A stretch of 64,000 nucleotides of DNA from CAVYGM01 sp963768025 (GCA_963768025.1 CAVYGM010000008.1:40284-104283); one strand, 5' to 3'; counted from the first letter of the stretch, positions 8,705 through 19,343 are shown. Notes: a model not told the origin generated them from the sequence alone. Made by a program: numbers and translations.

Positions 8705-11700
8705 TCACTTCCCCGTCCAGTCGGGCCAGCGGCCAGGGGTGTAGGGGGCATTGTTCAATTCAAGGGTCTTTTCAAGGGCCATTAGTCTCCTGATCCATTT
8801 TCTTCAGATCCCCCAGCAGCGCTGTGAACTGTTTGGCGGCCAGCGTGTAAGAATCTTTATAGGTTTGGGGTACGGGGGCCAGCGTGGTGTTCATGCCCGA
8901 AGTAAAGTCCGCAATTCGACTTCTGATACCCGGTAGAGTTTCAAACTGACGCTGCGCCCTGGTTTCGTCGCCATTCAGGGTAGTTTTCAGGCGTTCCAGG
9001 TCCTGGTGGAGGCGGTAGCTGGTTTCCAGCAGAGGCTTGGCCGGCGCGGGCATATCCAGAATGGCCGTACCGATGGCCCCGAGCCGGGTGTCCATACGGC
9101 TCAGTAGGTCATTAGCGGCGCTTACCGCTTTTTGCAATTCAGCGGCTTTGCTGTTAAAGGCGGCGTTCTCGGCCGGATTGACGGGCAGGCTACTCTGATC
9201 CAGCAGGATGCACTCAAAAGCTACCGGACCGGCCAGTTCGGTGAGGGTACCATCCTCGTACTTGAGCCAGCGATACCGTGTACTGACCGGGCGCAGCGAG
9301 GTAGCCGGTTTCGGCACTCCCAAAAAGTTGGTCGGGTTGGGGGGTAAATCGGTTTTGGGTGGGGGCCGTGGTTCCGTAGCGGTAGTCCCAAACCATCCGG
9401 TGCAGGCCTTTTTTGGCGGGTGCTTTCAGATGCCGCACCACCTTACCAGCCTGATCCAGGACTGTAAACAGCAGGTAGGGGTCGGGTTGTTGGTCTTCGA
9501 GACGCAGGCTGTCCAGGCTGGGGTAATATACACTTTGCTTCCGGCCCAGCATAGTTTTTTCGGATTCCTGCCGCTTGTCTTTCAACGTTTTGATATCCTC
9601 TTTGAGATAGTAGGTAAACACCGCTCCCACGGGTGGGTTAGGCGTAGAGAAGTAGCTACTGCCCAGGTGGCCCTTATCGCGAAGACCCAGCGGAAACCGC
9701 TCCACGTACATCAGGCTTTTCTTGACGGGAAATAGGCGGGCCGTTTGGTCAAGATCCTCCGCTTTGAGTTTGCGTAGCAGGGAATAATCATCCAGAATAT
9801 AAAAGCCCCGGCCAAACGTAGCCAGTACCAGGTCATTCTCCCGGCGTTGGATTTCGATGTCCCGAACGGCCACTGTGGGTAGCCCGCCCTTCAATTGAAG
9901 CCAGTTTAGCCCACCGCTAGTGGTAAAAAATACCCCAAACTCGGTACCTACAAACAGCAGGTCGGGGTCTACGTGATCTTCGGCTACGGTGTACACACTG
10001 CCGCGCGCGGGTAGGTCGGCCTGAATGGCTTTCCAGCTTTTGCCCGCATCGGTGGTTTTCAGCACGTAGGGTTTAAAGTCGCCGTCGCGGTGGTTGTTGA
10101 AGCACACGTAGGCCGTATTTTTGTCGTGCAGCGACGCAATGATCTGGTGTACGTAGGTTTCTTAGGTACCCCCGGCAGGTTGTCAAACTTCTGCCAGTTT
10201 TTTCCACCGTCCGCCGTCCGTTGAATCAGGCCGTCGTCGGTGCCTGCCCACAGCAGATCGGCGTCCAGTTTGGACTCCGCGATGGTGGTGAGCTGGCCGT
10301 AAATATCGGTGCTGCCGTTTTTGGCAATGGCATCTACCGACCACACCCGGCCCATTACTTCCAATTTGTTACGGTCGAGTCTGCCGGCTCAGGTCTGGGC
10401 TGATGATGGTCCAGGAGTTGCCTCGGTCGTCGGTACGGTACACCCGGTTGGAGCCGCTGTACAGGCGGGCATTGTTGTGCTGACTGATCAGCAACGGGGC
10501 ATCCCAGTTCCAGCGCACGGCCTCCTGCCCTTCCAGCTCCACGGGCCGGATCGACAGGTACTCCCCGCTCTTACGGTCAAATCGCACCAGACCGCCGTAT
10601 TGGCTTTGGGCGTAAATGATGTCCGGGTTCGACTGATCTACCTGCGTTTCGAAACCGTCGCCGAGGGAGGTTACGTACCAGTCGGCGTTGACGATGCCGT
10701 TGGCCGAGGTGGTGCGGCTGGGGCCCCCGAGGCTCAGGTTATCCTGCGTACCACCGTGTACCCCGTAGAAAGGGTAGGCATTGTCGGTGGCTACCTTGTA
10801 GAACTGAGTAACGGGCAGGTTCGATTTAAAATCCCAGGTTTTGGCAAAATCATAGCTTTCGTACACGCCCGCCGTCGCAGCCCACCAGCAGGTGGTCGCC
10901 GTTCTGCGGGTCAACCCAGATGCAGTGGTTGTCGATGTGTTTGTTCAGCTCCCCCAGGTTACTGACTGTTTTACCCCCATCACTGCTGACCTTGTAGTAG
11001 GTATCGGTAATGTAGATCCGATCCGGATTGATGGGGTCACAGGTAATTTCCTGGTAGTAATTGCCCGAAGTAAAGTACGGATTTCGCTTTTCCCAGCTAG
11101 CCCCCTGATCCACCGACCGGTAGATACCCCCTTTATCGTCCGGGGCTTCGACCACCGTATACAGGACGTTCGGATTGACCGGACTAATGGCCAGTCCCAT
11201 GCGTCCGATGTCGCCACCGGGCAGGCCGCCTTCCAGTTTTTTCCAGGTAGCCCCCCCGTCCGTCGATTTGTACAGGGCCGACTCCGGCCCGCCGCCGATG
11301 TACGTGTACACTTTCCGCATCCGCTGGTGAAAGGCCGCGTACAGTACGTTCGGGTCGCGGGGGTCCATCACCAGATCGTTGCAGCCGGTGTAGGCACTTA
11401 CCGATTTTACGTTGGTCCAGGTAGCGCCTCCGTCGGTGGATTTGTACACACCGCGGTCACCGCCCTCGCTCCATACCGGCCCGTAGGCTCCTACATAGAT
11501 GATGTCAGGATTGGTAGGATGCACGATGATTTCGGAAATGTGTTCCGAGTTTTTCAAGCCCATATTTTTCCAGCTTTTGCCCGCGTCCTCGCTCTTGTAC
11601 ACCCCATCGCCGTAGGAAACCGACCGCTGGTTGTTGTTTTCGCCACTGCCCACCCACACCACGCTGGGGTTGGTAGGTGCCAGGGTCACGCAGCCAATGG

Positions 11701-12004
11701 AATACGAGCCCTGCCCGTCAAACAGCGGCTGATAGGTGACCCCGTGGTTGGAGGTTTTCCACACCCCGCCCGCCGAGGTGGCCACGTAATATTCACTGGA
11801 ATTGGCTGGGTTGACGGCGAAGTCCGATATCCGGCCGGAAGTAACCGACGGGCCGATGGATCGGAACGTCAAGCCCGAAAACGTGGCGTCGGTAAAGGCG
11901 TCGGGTTGCTTAGCGGGAGCTGGTGTACCTTTCTTCTGGCCCGAGGCCAGCTGCGTAGTCAGCATCAAGAGGGTACCTAGCAGGAGTTTGGAGAAGTGCT
12001 TCAT
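8705..12004 (-). CDS. BNR/Asp-box repeat (sortilin/VPS10-like) secreted protein, five frameshifts
   Basis: A secreted beta-propeller protein of roughly 1,100 residues, read in six pieces. The start at 12004 gives a signal peptide (MKHFSKLLLGTLLMLTTQLASGQ). Many Asp-box motifs follow (SEDAGKSW, STDGGATW twice, SVDQGASW, TDDRGNSW, TADGGKNW, TTDAGKSW), then a helical C-terminal region. Frames break at about 10868-10870 (extra G in GGG), 10377 (extra base), 10161 (missing base), 9258 (extra base) and 8779 (extra base). After the last break the frame runs on through APYTPGRWPDW, a usual ending for this family, and stops at 8705. Such proteins are common in Bacteroidota and often annotated as glycosyl hydrolases, without a proven substrate. 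Frameshift density is the highest in the window. Confidence 0.82.
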
Positions 12005-12098
12005 GAAAAAGTTGGTTGGGTTTTAGTAGTGGGGCATTAGCCTGCTGGATTTATTGAGTCCGGCAAGACAAGGGAGCATCCCACTGATGTCCTTTTTT

Positions 12099-12128
12099 CA
12101 AAGATACAAATTTATTTATGCGAGCAAA
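12099..12128 (-). promoter_or_regulatory. Bacteroidota-type promoter for the BNR-repeat gene
   Basis: On the minus strand a perfect -7 element TATCTTTG (12099-12106) follows a -33 element TTTG (12125-12128) with an 18-base spacer. It lies about 95 bases upstream of the start codon at 12004. Confidence 0.6.
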
Positions 12129-12378
12129 TACACCACAGCCTGTTGCGGCCGCATGGGAAGTGCACCAGAAGCAGGCCCTGGACACATTGGAAAACAGGGT
12201 TCAGCCGCAATTTTGTAAATGCCTGAGATTTTGACAAAAACAAAACTGAACCTGAGGTACGCCCATTTTTGGAAGGAAATAGTACGCGGCGTTTTTCAGA
12301 GAGGTGTCTTTTGAAGAAAACTTACATACGCTCCAACGTACAGCCGGTGGGTACAGGTAGGAACTTCCCTGTGTTTGT

Positions 12379-12561
12379 TTAATTCAAAAAGTACACAAAA
12401 GTTGAGATAGGAGAATTTCCCAGCAGCTGATCCAGCAAAGTTACCTGCCGGGGCAAACAGATCAATTGCACAGTTTTGCGGTGCCGGGTAACTAGCTCAT
12501 GCATACGGCTGCTCGACTCTACCGACAGGGTACAGTCGCGGGTCAATAGGGGGCGTTTCAT
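12379..12561 (-). CDS. Possible small protein, unknown
   Basis: A 60-codon frame starting MKRPLLTRDCTLSVE and ending STFVYFLN. Its codon choices resemble those of neighbouring genes, and it sits in an otherwise empty region. It has no signal peptide, membrane segment or motif I recognise. It could be the remnant of a larger gene. An upstream in-frame ATG at 12615 would add 18 residues drawn from AT-rich DNA, so I prefer the shorter start. Confidence 0.35.
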   Translation of the reverse strand: MKRPLLTRDCTLSVESSSRMHELVTRHRKTVQLICLPRQVTLLDQLLGNSPISTFVYFLN

Positions 12562-12904
12562 TGTTTCTATGAGTAAGGAGGGTACTGTTAGTATGGCCAC
12601 TAAATTATATATCAATTACTGTATTTCCATAAAAATCAAACTATAATTTTATAAACAGCATTATTTTCAAAATATTATATAGTGAAATAAACTATAAACC
12701 ACACAAAATAATTTTTATCCACCTGATTTTCAGAGTCCTTTGTGGTAATAGCCACACCTTGGTTTTTATCCAACTTACTTACCCTTTGCACACTTTCTCC
12801 GGCTTTCATTGTGTTTTTTCTGTTTTCCCTGTAAGTTTAAATGGAAATCCCCGGATCTGTTTTCCGCTGATTCTAACCAACTTATCTTACCGCTCAAAAA
12901 CCCG

Positions 12905-14506
12905 ATGAAACGGATTCTGCTGGTGACCGTGTTTCTGCTCCTTGGGGAGAATGCCTGGGCGCAGTCCAAAGGCCTGAAGCCTGTGGAGGGCGAGGCCCCG
13001 TCGGGTACCGAGCGGCGGATAGCGCTGGTGATAGGTAACAAGGACTACCAGAAAATGAACCCGTTGCGGAATCCTCTGAACGATGCCAACGATATGGCGG
13101 AAGCTTTGCAAAAGCTGGGTTTTGAAACGATAAAAGTTACCAATACCGACTACCGGGCGCTGGTAGGGGCAGTCAACCGGTTCAGGGAGCAGTTGAGTAG
13201 TTCGGATGTGGCGCTTTTCTATTATTCCGGGCACGGCATTAGTTACGGAGGCAAAAACTTCCTGATGCCGGTGGACGCCGATATCAGCTGCCTCGATCAA
13301 ATAGAGGAGTTTGGTGTGCCCCTCAACCGAATATTGGGCGATATTGCCGCCAAAAACGTACGGAATAGCTTTGTGTTTCTGGATGCCTGCCGCAATGTGC
13401 CCAACCTGAAAGTATGCGATAATACCACCCGGGATTTTTCGCCCAATACCGGCCTTGTAAAACCAACCAACAACCCTCGGGGCAGCATGGTGGTATACGC
13501 TACCGAAGAGGGTAGCACCGCCGACGACAACGTAGCCGAGCGAAATGGCTTGTTCACCGCCGCTTTGCTTCGCTACCTCACTACGCCAAACCTGGGCATT
13601 CGCACCATTCTGGATCGGACCAGCATCGAAGTAGAGAAGAGTAGCCTGGGCAAGCAGGTGCCGGGACGCTACGACAAGTTGCAAGGTGATTTTGTCTTTG
13701 TTCAGTCAGCTGGCGCAGCCGCTCCGGGTGTCGCTCCCCCCTCCCAACTGCCGCCGGCTACCACTGCACCATCCTCCACTACTGCCCGAAGCTATATGGA
13801 CTTACCATTCGCTGAGCTGGTGCGGGTAGAGGGGGGTACCTTCCCCATGGGTGACAGCCGTGCGGAAGGAGCCGAAGATGAGGTACCCCTTCATACGGTA
13901 ACGGTGAGCAGCTTCTGGATGGGCAAGTATGAGGTCACCCAGCGGCAGTGGCAGGAGGTCATGGGTAACAATCCGAGTTTTTTTAAGGAATGCGATGACT
14001 GTCCCGTGGAGCAGGTCAGCCTGGACAACATCCAGGTATTTCTCACCAAGCTCAACGCCCGTACGGCTGCCCGGTACCGGTTACCGACGGAGGCCGAGTG
14101 GGAGTACGCCGCGGGCGGAGGCAGCGGCATGCGTACCCGCTTTGGGAATGGGCGCGAGGAGGCCAACCCGGCAGACATTAATTTTGAAGGCCGTTTGACT
14201 TACAAAAAACCTTACTCCGTAGTAGGAGAAGCCCGAAGAAAGACCGTAGCCGTGGGAAGTTTTTCGCCTAATTCCCTGGGGCTTCACGATATGAGCGGCA
14301 ATGTGTACGAATGGTGCACCGACTGGTATGGCGCCTACGAGAAAGTAGCCCAAACCAATCCTAAGGGCCCCGCCACGGGTACCGAGCGGGTGTTTCGGGG
14401 GGGTAGCTGGGACGACTTTCCGGAGAGGATCCGGATCACCAACCGCAACTCCAATATCTCTTCGTTTCGGTACAGCCGGATTGGGTTTCGGCTGGTTCTG
14501 GACTAG
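12905..14506 (+). CDS. Secreted caspase (C14)-formylglycine-generating-enzyme fusion
   Basis: A 533-residue protein with two recognisable domains. The start at 12905 gives a clear signal peptide (MKRILLVTVFLLLGENAWAQ); an upstream ATG at 12809 would bury it. Residues 38-270 form a caspase p20-like domain starting RRIALVIGNKDYQ, with the catalytic dyad His110 (FYYSGHG) and Cys162 (FLDACRN). After a Pro/Thr linker (about 270-300), residues 300-533 form an FGE-sulfatase/SUMF1-like domain (VEGGTFPMG, KYEVTQRQWQEVMG, RLPTEAEWEYA, GLHDMSGNVYEWC, RGGSWDD, GFRLV). Caspase-FGE fusions are known in Bacteroidota and cyanobacteria but their roles are unclear. The FGE part may be a C-type-lectin-like binding module rather than an active sulfatase modifier. 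Frame intact. Confidence 0.88.
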   Translation: MKRILLVTVFLLLGENAWAQSKGLKPVEGEAPSGTERRIALVIGNKDYQKMNPLRNPLNDANDMAEALQKLGFETIKVTNTDYRALVGAVNRFREQLSSSDVALFYYSGHGISYGGKNFLMPVDADISCLDQIEEFGVPLNRILGDIAAKNVRNSFVFLDACRNVPNLKVCDNTTRDFSPNTGLVKPTNNPRGSMVVYATEEGSTADDNVAERNGLFTAALLRYLTTPNLGIRTILDRTSIEVEKSSLGKQVPGRYDKLQGDFVFVQSAGAAAPGVAPPSQLPPATTAPSSTTARSYMDLPFAELVRVEGGTFPMGDSRAEGAEDEVPLHTVTVSSFWMGKYEVTQRQWQEVMGNNPSFFKECDDCPVEQVSLDNIQVFLTKLNARTAARYRLPTEAEWEYAAGGGSGMRTRFGNGREEANPADINFEGRLTYKKPYSVVGEARRKTVAVGSFSPNSLGLHDMSGNVYEWCTDWYGAYEKVAQTNPKGPATGTERVFRGGSWDDFPERIRITNRNSNISSFRYSRIGFRLVLD

Positions 14507-14563
14507 CGGCTCACGCTTGCTAAATCACGTAGGAATACGCTAGTAAGGAAAGTCTCAAAATGA

Positions 14564-14571
14564 TATATTTG
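14564..14571 (+). promoter_or_regulatory. -7 element of the lipoprotein gene
   Basis: TATATTTG matches the Bacteroidota -7 consensus TAnnTTTG and lies 30 bases upstream of the start codon at 14601. I do not see a good -33 TTG at the right distance, so this is a partial promoter match. Confidence 0.4.
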
Positions 14572-14600
14572 GGATACCAACCTCACTACCAGATCATCTC

Positions 14601-15311
14601 ATGAAAAAAATCCTGCTTCTGACCCTGATCAGCGTCTGCTTCTTTTCGTGCAGTACCAGTGCTTTGCTGACGGCTAATTTTGAAAGCGAGACCATAGGAG
14701 CCCTGCCTGCCCAAAATATTCCTGGGGCACCCTCAGGAGATGAGATCACCTACAGCACCCAACTAGAACCACGGATTAAGGTAGTAGCCTCGACTTCCCC
14801 CGGCGAAAAAGCAGTGGAGTTTAGCCAGAACACGGCCCCTGGCCTTACGTCTTCTAACCAATTTCTTGGTTTTCGTGGTATAAGCACCAACCTCACCCAG
14901 CCTTTGTACTTCCTTTACACGGCTCGCCAATCGGGCACCTTCAATGCGTTGATTGTTGACCTTTCGGACGGTTCGGGAGCCCTTTTGGCCCGTATGTACA
15001 TTCGGAATACCGGGGACGTATCCCTTGTAAATAACCTTTCTACCAACTCCGTCAGTGAGGTAGGTACCATTTCCGAGGGCACGTCACACGTCGTAGTTTT
15101 TGCCGTCGACGTCGCGGCCGGAACGTACAATCTGACCATCATAAAATCGGGGGGTAATCTTTCCGCCACCAATAAGCCTCTGTTGAACACGGCCCTAACC
15201 TACGCTAATCCCGCTCGCCCTACGTTAAGTATTCGATACAGCGATGGCGACTCGCCGGCCAATCAGTACGTAATAGAGGCGCTGACGATCAGCAAAAAGG
15301 ATCCCATGTAG
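14601..15311 (+). CDS. Lipoprotein of unknown function
   Basis: A 236-residue protein with a lipoprotein signal peptide and lipobox (ISVCFFSCST, Cys at about residue 16). The rest is rich in Ser, Thr, Ala and short beta-strand-like stretches and looks like a beta-sandwich (the NFESETIGALPAQ opening resembles carbohydrate-binding or LamG-like domains). I do not recognise the family with confidence. It is probably anchored to a membrane facing the periplasm or the surface. It is transcribed away from the asparaginase-like gene, whose stop is 22 bases beyond its own. Confidence 0.6.
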   Translation: MKKILLLTLISVCFFSCSTSALLTANFESETIGALPAQNIPGAPSGDEITYSTQLEPRIKVVASTSPGEKAVEFSQNTAPGLTSSNQFLGFRGISTNLTQPLYFLYTARQSGTFNALIVDLSDGSGALLARMYIRNTGDVSLVNNLSTNSVSEVGTISEGTSHVVVFAVDVAAGTYNLTIIKSGGNLSATNKPLLNTALTYANPARPTLSIRYSDGDSPANQYVIEALTISKKDPM

Positions 15312-15333
15312 TACCTTTCGTACCAACCACAGG

Positions 15334-16374
15334 TTAGGCATAGAAGCTTTTGGCGTTGTAAACGGTAGCTTTGCCCTCCTTTTCGGTTACGGTGTAGTTA
15401 AATCCTTTCAGAAGAGAATAGGCCCCTACCTCGCCCTGCTTGTTGATGGCGATAAAGCCTACCTGAAATGTTTTGGCGCGCTCGGGATCGGGTTTCACGA
15501 TGCGTTCAATGGCTTTTTTACAAGCATCCTCGGGCGAAAGCCCCGAGCGCATAAGCTCTACCACCAGGTGAGTGCCACATACCCGGATCACTTCCTCGCC
15601 CTGCCCGGACGATGTGGCCGCCCCTATTTCATTATCCACAAAAAGCCCGGCTCCAATAATAGGCGAATCCCCTACCCTGCCCCGCATTTTGAAGCCCATG
15701 CCACTGGTGGTACACATGCCCGACACATCGCCGTTGGCATCCAGTGCCAGGGTGCCCATGGTATCGTGGTTGAATGAACCGTCGTCCAGCCGACCTGGCG
15801 CAAAAGGCCCGTGGCCTTTGGAATCTTTGCCCTTGTTCTGTTGGAGTTCGATGTTGATAACGGGCTTGTACTCCGCTTTTTTCAGCCAGTTTTCATACGA
15901 TTTTTTCGCTCCTGCCGACAGTTCATCCGGCTCCAAAGTAAAGCCGTTTTCTACGGCAAACTGCTGCGCCCCCACCCCGGCCAGAAACACGTGCGGGGTG
16001 GTCTCCATGAGCCTACGGGCTACCGAAACGGGGTGCTTGATCCGTTCCAGAAAAGCCACCGACCCGCAGTTCGCCTTCTCGTCCATGATGCAGGCATCCA
16101 GGGTTACGTGCCCGTCGCGGTCGGGATTTCCCCCGAGGCCTACGCAACAGTTTATGTCGTTCTCGATGGCGATGCCGGCCTGTTCTACGGCATCGAGGGC
16201 CTTGCCTCCTTTGGCCAGCACCGGCCAGGCGGCCCCATTGGCGATTTTACCACTATCCCAGGTCGAGATCACCACGGGTTTGTTGACTGCATTTTTGGCA
16301 AAAAGTCGGTTTGGCTTAGCAAGAGGGAACGCTAAGGCTACCAAACTAAGAAAGGAACGACGGGTTGAAAACAT
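15334..16374 (-). CDS. Asparaginase-2 family (glycosylasparaginase-like) Ntn hydrolase
   Basis: A 346-residue N-terminal-nucleophile hydrolase. These proteins cleave themselves to expose a catalytic Thr and hydrolyse glycosylasparagine, isoaspartyl dipeptides or asparagine. The self-cleavage motif is HDTMGTLAL with cleavage expected before Thr205. The downstream GMGFKMRGRVGDSPIIGAG loop is typical of the glycosylasparaginase branch. The N-terminus has a twin-arginine-like signal (STRRSFLSLVALAF), suggesting folded export to the periplasm. Length is normal and the frame intact. It is convergent with the preceding lipoprotein gene. Glycosylasparaginase is the best guess; a plant-type isoaspartyl peptidase is the alternative. 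Confidence 0.87.
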   Translation of the reverse strand: MFSTRRSFLSLVALAFPLAKPNRLFAKNAVNKPVVISTWDSGKIANGAAWPVLAKGGKALDAVEQAGIAIENDINCCVGLGGNPDRDGHVTLDACIMDEKANCGSVAFLERIKHPVSVARRLMETTPHVFLAGVGAQQFAVENGFTLEPDELSAGAKKSYENWLKKAEYKPVINIELQQNKGKDSKGHGPFAPGRLDDGSFNHDTMGTLALDANGDVSGMCTTSGMGFKMRGRVGDSPIIGAGLFVDNEIGAATSSGQGEEVIRVCGTHLVVELMRSGLSPEDACKKAIERIVKPDPERAKTFQVGFIAINKQGEVGAYSLLKGFNYTVTEKEGKATVYNAKSFYA

Positions 16375-16426
16375 TGTAGGGGGTGTTTAGAAGTAATGAC
16401 TCAATACCTGGCGGTACTGTTCGGGG

Positions 16427-16988
16427 TTAATTCAAGGTAGGATCGGTTGGGTAATGGGCTATGGAACGGTACTTACCCCCCATGTCTTTCAGCACTTCGC
16501 GCCAGAAACCCTCCACGGGTGTGGAGAAGATCAGGTGGGATTTGCCTTGCCCGATGTACCACGCTTTCTGTTGCAGCTCTTCTTCCAGCTGGCCACCGGT
16601 CCATCCGGAATATCCTATAAAAAAACGGATGTCCTCGCCGGTGATCTGGCTGAGATTCAGGAGCGTTTTTGCCTGCTCAAAATCCCCTCCCCAGTGCACT
16701 CCGGCCGCCACCTGCCCACCGCCTTCGATCAGATCAGGACGGCGATGGATGAAGTGGAGGGTGTTTTTCTCAACCGGCCCGCCCAGGTACAGCGGGATGT
16801 CCTGATAGATGGTCTCTTCGAGTACATCGCCCAGCATCAGGTCGGTGGTTTGATTTGAGCACAAATCCAAAAGATCCGTGCTCATTATGATCGCACAATA
16901 AGATTACACTTCGGTCAAAATTAGGGTCGTTCAAAAAAGGTTCTGCAATCAGGAGGCTCCCTTTCGAAACAGGCACAACGGATGACAT
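16427..16988 (-). CDS. YqgE/AlgH family protein, one frameshift
   Basis: A protein of about 186 residues of the conserved YqgE/AlgH (DUF179) family, whose biochemical role is not settled. The true start is at 16988 (MSSVVPVSKGSLLIAEPF). At 16854-16856 an extra A in an AAA run (minus strand) breaks the frame. Removing it gives the family-typical FGFVLNQTTDLMLGDV join. The rest (YLGGPV, HWGGDFE, RFFIGYSGWTGGQLEEEL) is a clean match to the family. It is divergent from the ClC gene with 161 bases between. Confidence 0.88.
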
Positions 16989-17149
16989 AGCAATTCGAGT
17001 TATCTTGGTTTTGGTAGGGTAATATATTGAATTTTCAGGAATTGAATTTTCTTTTTTTCTTTTTTCCCCCAAATTTCCTTGCTAACATTGTCTCACTACC
17101 CTTACCGGTATGGCTGCCGGGTTGCTCATACTATCTACAATCAAATGCT

Positions 17150-18506
17150 ATGCGAGAGAGATTCTGGTGGTTGATTGGGAAAATACTGGATGGGATGGAG
17201 TGGCTGAGACACAAGGTCATAAACCAGGAAATCAAGACCATCACGCTCCAGGCCATCCCTTTCTGGATCGCCTCCCTGCTGACCGGCCTGGTAGCCGTGG
17301 GCTACGAAAAACTTTTTTCGCTTTTTGAACATCTCGGGCACCTCCTGATTGATCAGTCCCCCTGGTTGATCTTCCTTACGGCACCCGCCTTTTTCATTCT
17401 GTCGTGGTGGCTAGTGCATCGCTTTGCTCCTTCGGCGCGCGGAAGTGGCATCCCGCAACTCATGGCGTCCATTGAGCTTGCCAACCCCCGGCAGGACAAA
17501 CGGGTGGATAAGTTACTGGGCCTCCGGATCGCTTTTGTGAAAGTGATCAGCAGCCTGAGCCTGCTGCTTGGCAACGGCGCGATTGGGCGCGAGGGACCTA
17601 CCCTGCAAATATCCGCTTCTATTTTCCGGTTTGTCAATCGAATGCTGCCCGATTATTGGCCCGCTGTTTCCCGGGCGTATCATGCTGGTCACGGGCGGAG
17701 CTTCCGGACTCGCGGCCGCTTTCAACACGCCACTGGGGGGAATCGTATTCGTGGTAGAAGAACTCACCAAAACTCATCTTACCTATTTCCGAACGGCAGT
17801 TTTTGCGTCGGTGATTATTTCGGGCATGACCGCCCAGGCCCTCCTGGGTCCGTACCTTTACCTGGGTTACCCTCGCATTTCGCCGGTAGGATATTCTTTT
17901 ATTGGCGTCGTGATTTTGGCGGGAGCTCTGGCGGGTTGGGCCGGATCCATGATGACAAAGGTACTCCTGCGCATCGGTGACTGGAAGAGTCGGTACATAA
18001 AAAACACCCGTCAGCAAGTCGCATTCGTCGGGATGCTGGGGTTATTATTTGCCGTGCTGATTTACTTCGCGGGTCAGGAATCGGGCGGCAGTGGCAAAGA
18101 CATCATGAATCGCCTCTTGTTCTCGGCGGATAAACAGGTCCGCTGGTACGAATTTCCGGCGCGCTTCCTGGGCCCTATCCTCAGCTACCACAGCGGTGGC
18201 GCGGGCGGGGTCTTTGCCACTTCGCTAAGTGCGGGAGCTACCCTGGGGGCTGGATTGGCCGAATTGCTGGGCTTGGCCGCCGACCACTACAACCTCATGA
18301 TTCTGGTGAGTATGGTGGGGTACCTCACGGGCGTGACGCGTTCACCATTTACCTCAGCCATCCTGGTACTGGAAATGACTGACCGCCACTCGGCAATTTT
18401 CTACCTGCTGCTGGCCGCCATGACCGCCAATCTGATCGGCTACTACGTAGATCGAAAATCTTTCTATGAACACGTCAAAGAGCAGTTTTTGAATTCAGTC
18501 ACGTAA
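17150..18506 (+). CDS. ClC-family chloride channel/transporter, one frameshift
   Basis: An integral membrane protein of about 450 residues. ClC proteins move chloride or other anions, either as channels or as anion/proton exchangers. I take the start at 17150 (MRERFWWLIGK). Visible motifs are GSGIPQ, GREGPTLQ (with the gating Glu of exchangers), GGASGLAAAFNTPLGGIVF and the late GGAGGVFATSL. The frame breaks at 17673-17675, where an extra G in CCGGGCG separates PAVSR from RIMLVTGG. With it removed the two halves join in a conserved helix. No C-terminal CBS domains are present. Confidence 0.87.
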
Positions 18507-18622
18507 AAAAATTCATACTAGATGTTGGGGTAAATCGTTTGAGTAGTTCTAGCCAGGCAGGCAACAGGCACAGGGTCAAACATTTATAAAGGCCAATGGC
18601 TGTACGATACTCTAAGTAATTC

Positions 18623-19237
18623 ATGAAGAAAGTACTCTCCTTATTGACCGCCGGAATCCTATTTTTGCAGGTTCCGAGCATGGGTCAATCCATTATATAT
18701 GACATACTTCTGGCCGGACAGGATGTGGGCAAGCTGGAAATTGCCCCCGCCCAAACGGGCAATAACCGAGAAAGTCTGCGGGTGGAGGGAGCCATCAATA
18801 CCTTGTTTTACGACGTGGTGTACGTGGGCGAGAATACTTTTGAGAAAGGGGTACTGAAATCTTCATTTTCGAGCCAGCAGGTGAACGGACGTTTGAAGGA
18901 AAAAACCAACACTCTGCATACCAACGATAGCTACAATATCCTGTTCAGTGAAGCCAAAGCTACCCCAAAAGAGAAACCCCAGATTCTGCACCCCATCAAC
19001 CATACCGTCACCAGCCTGTACTACCGCGAGCCCGTAAACATGACCCGGATCTACTCCGAACGATTTGGGAAGATGTGTACCGTACATAAAATCGCCGCCG
19101 GAGCCTACGAGGTAGTGATGCCCGATGGCAAGAAGGCCGTGTACCGCTATACCCACGGCCGCTGCCGGGAAGTACGGTCGGAGATCGTGGGCATACCCCT
19201 TCTATTCCGAGTCCGTCCGGACACGCTGCCGCAGTAA
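18623..19237 (+). CDS. DUF6134-like secreted protein
   Basis: A 204-residue protein with a signal peptide (MKKVLSLLTAGILFLQVPSMGQ). It resembles the DUF6134 family of Bacteroidota: a YDILLAGQDVGKLEI opening strand, repeated beta-strands and a late KKAVYRYTHGRC segment. Function unknown; a beta-rich periplasmic fold is expected. It sits between the ClC gene and the gamma-carbonic anhydrase gene on the same strand, with 116 and 106 base gaps. Confidence 0.65.
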   Translation: MKKVLSLLTAGILFLQVPSMGQSIIYDILLAGQDVGKLEIAPAQTGNNRESLRVEGAINTLFYDVVYVGENTFEKGVLKSSFSSQQVNGRLKEKTNTLHTNDSYNILFSEAKATPKEKPQILHPINHTVTSLYYREPVNMTRIYSERFGKMCTVHKIAAGAYEVVMPDGKKAVYRYTHGRCREVRSEIVGIPLLFRVRPDTLPQ

Positions 19238-19287
19238 CGGCTTCCGGGCCTCGTGCCGTACCTTTTGGGATACCTTTGCCTATGGGC

Positions 19288-19318
19288 TTGGTCGGTAGGC
19301 AATCCGATCCTATTTTTG
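19288..19318 (+). promoter_or_regulatory. Bacteroidota-type promoter for the gamma-carbonic anhydrase gene
   Basis: A -33 TTG (19288-19290) and a perfect -7 TATTTTTG (19311-19318) are separated by 20 bases. They lie 25 bases ahead of the start codon at 19344. Confidence 0.6.
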
Positions 19319-19343
19319 TGAGAGAACCTACCTACTCTTACCC

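Larger units (their letters stand above)
12005..12904. other. Long intergenic region between divergent genes
   Basis: About 900 bases between the BNR-repeat gene (minus) and the caspase-FGE gene (plus). It holds the promoter at 12099-12128, one doubtful small reading frame at 12379-12561, and a very AT-rich segment at about 12600-12730. A near-consensus -7 element (TACCC-TTTG, one extra spacer base) sits at about 12779 ahead of the plus-strand gene. I see no RNA gene or repeat. Confidence 0.45.

Noticed and set aside
8527..8751. A separate small gene downstream of the BNR-repeat gene
   Set aside because: The real content of this stretch is the C-terminus of the BNR-repeat protein in another frame, reached after the break at 8779 and ending at 8705.
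10892..11980. A 362-codon plus-strand frame opposite the BNR-repeat gene
   Set aside because: The minus strand has a signal peptide and Asp-box repeats; the plus frame is a codon-bias shadow.
12809..12904. Longer start for the caspase-FGE protein
   Set aside because: The added 32 residues would hide an otherwise perfect signal peptide and come from DNA of intergenic character.
15572..16390. A 272-codon plus-strand frame opposite the asparaginase-2 family gene
   Set aside because: The minus strand encodes a complete Ntn hydrolase with its cleavage motif; the plus frame has no recognisable domain.
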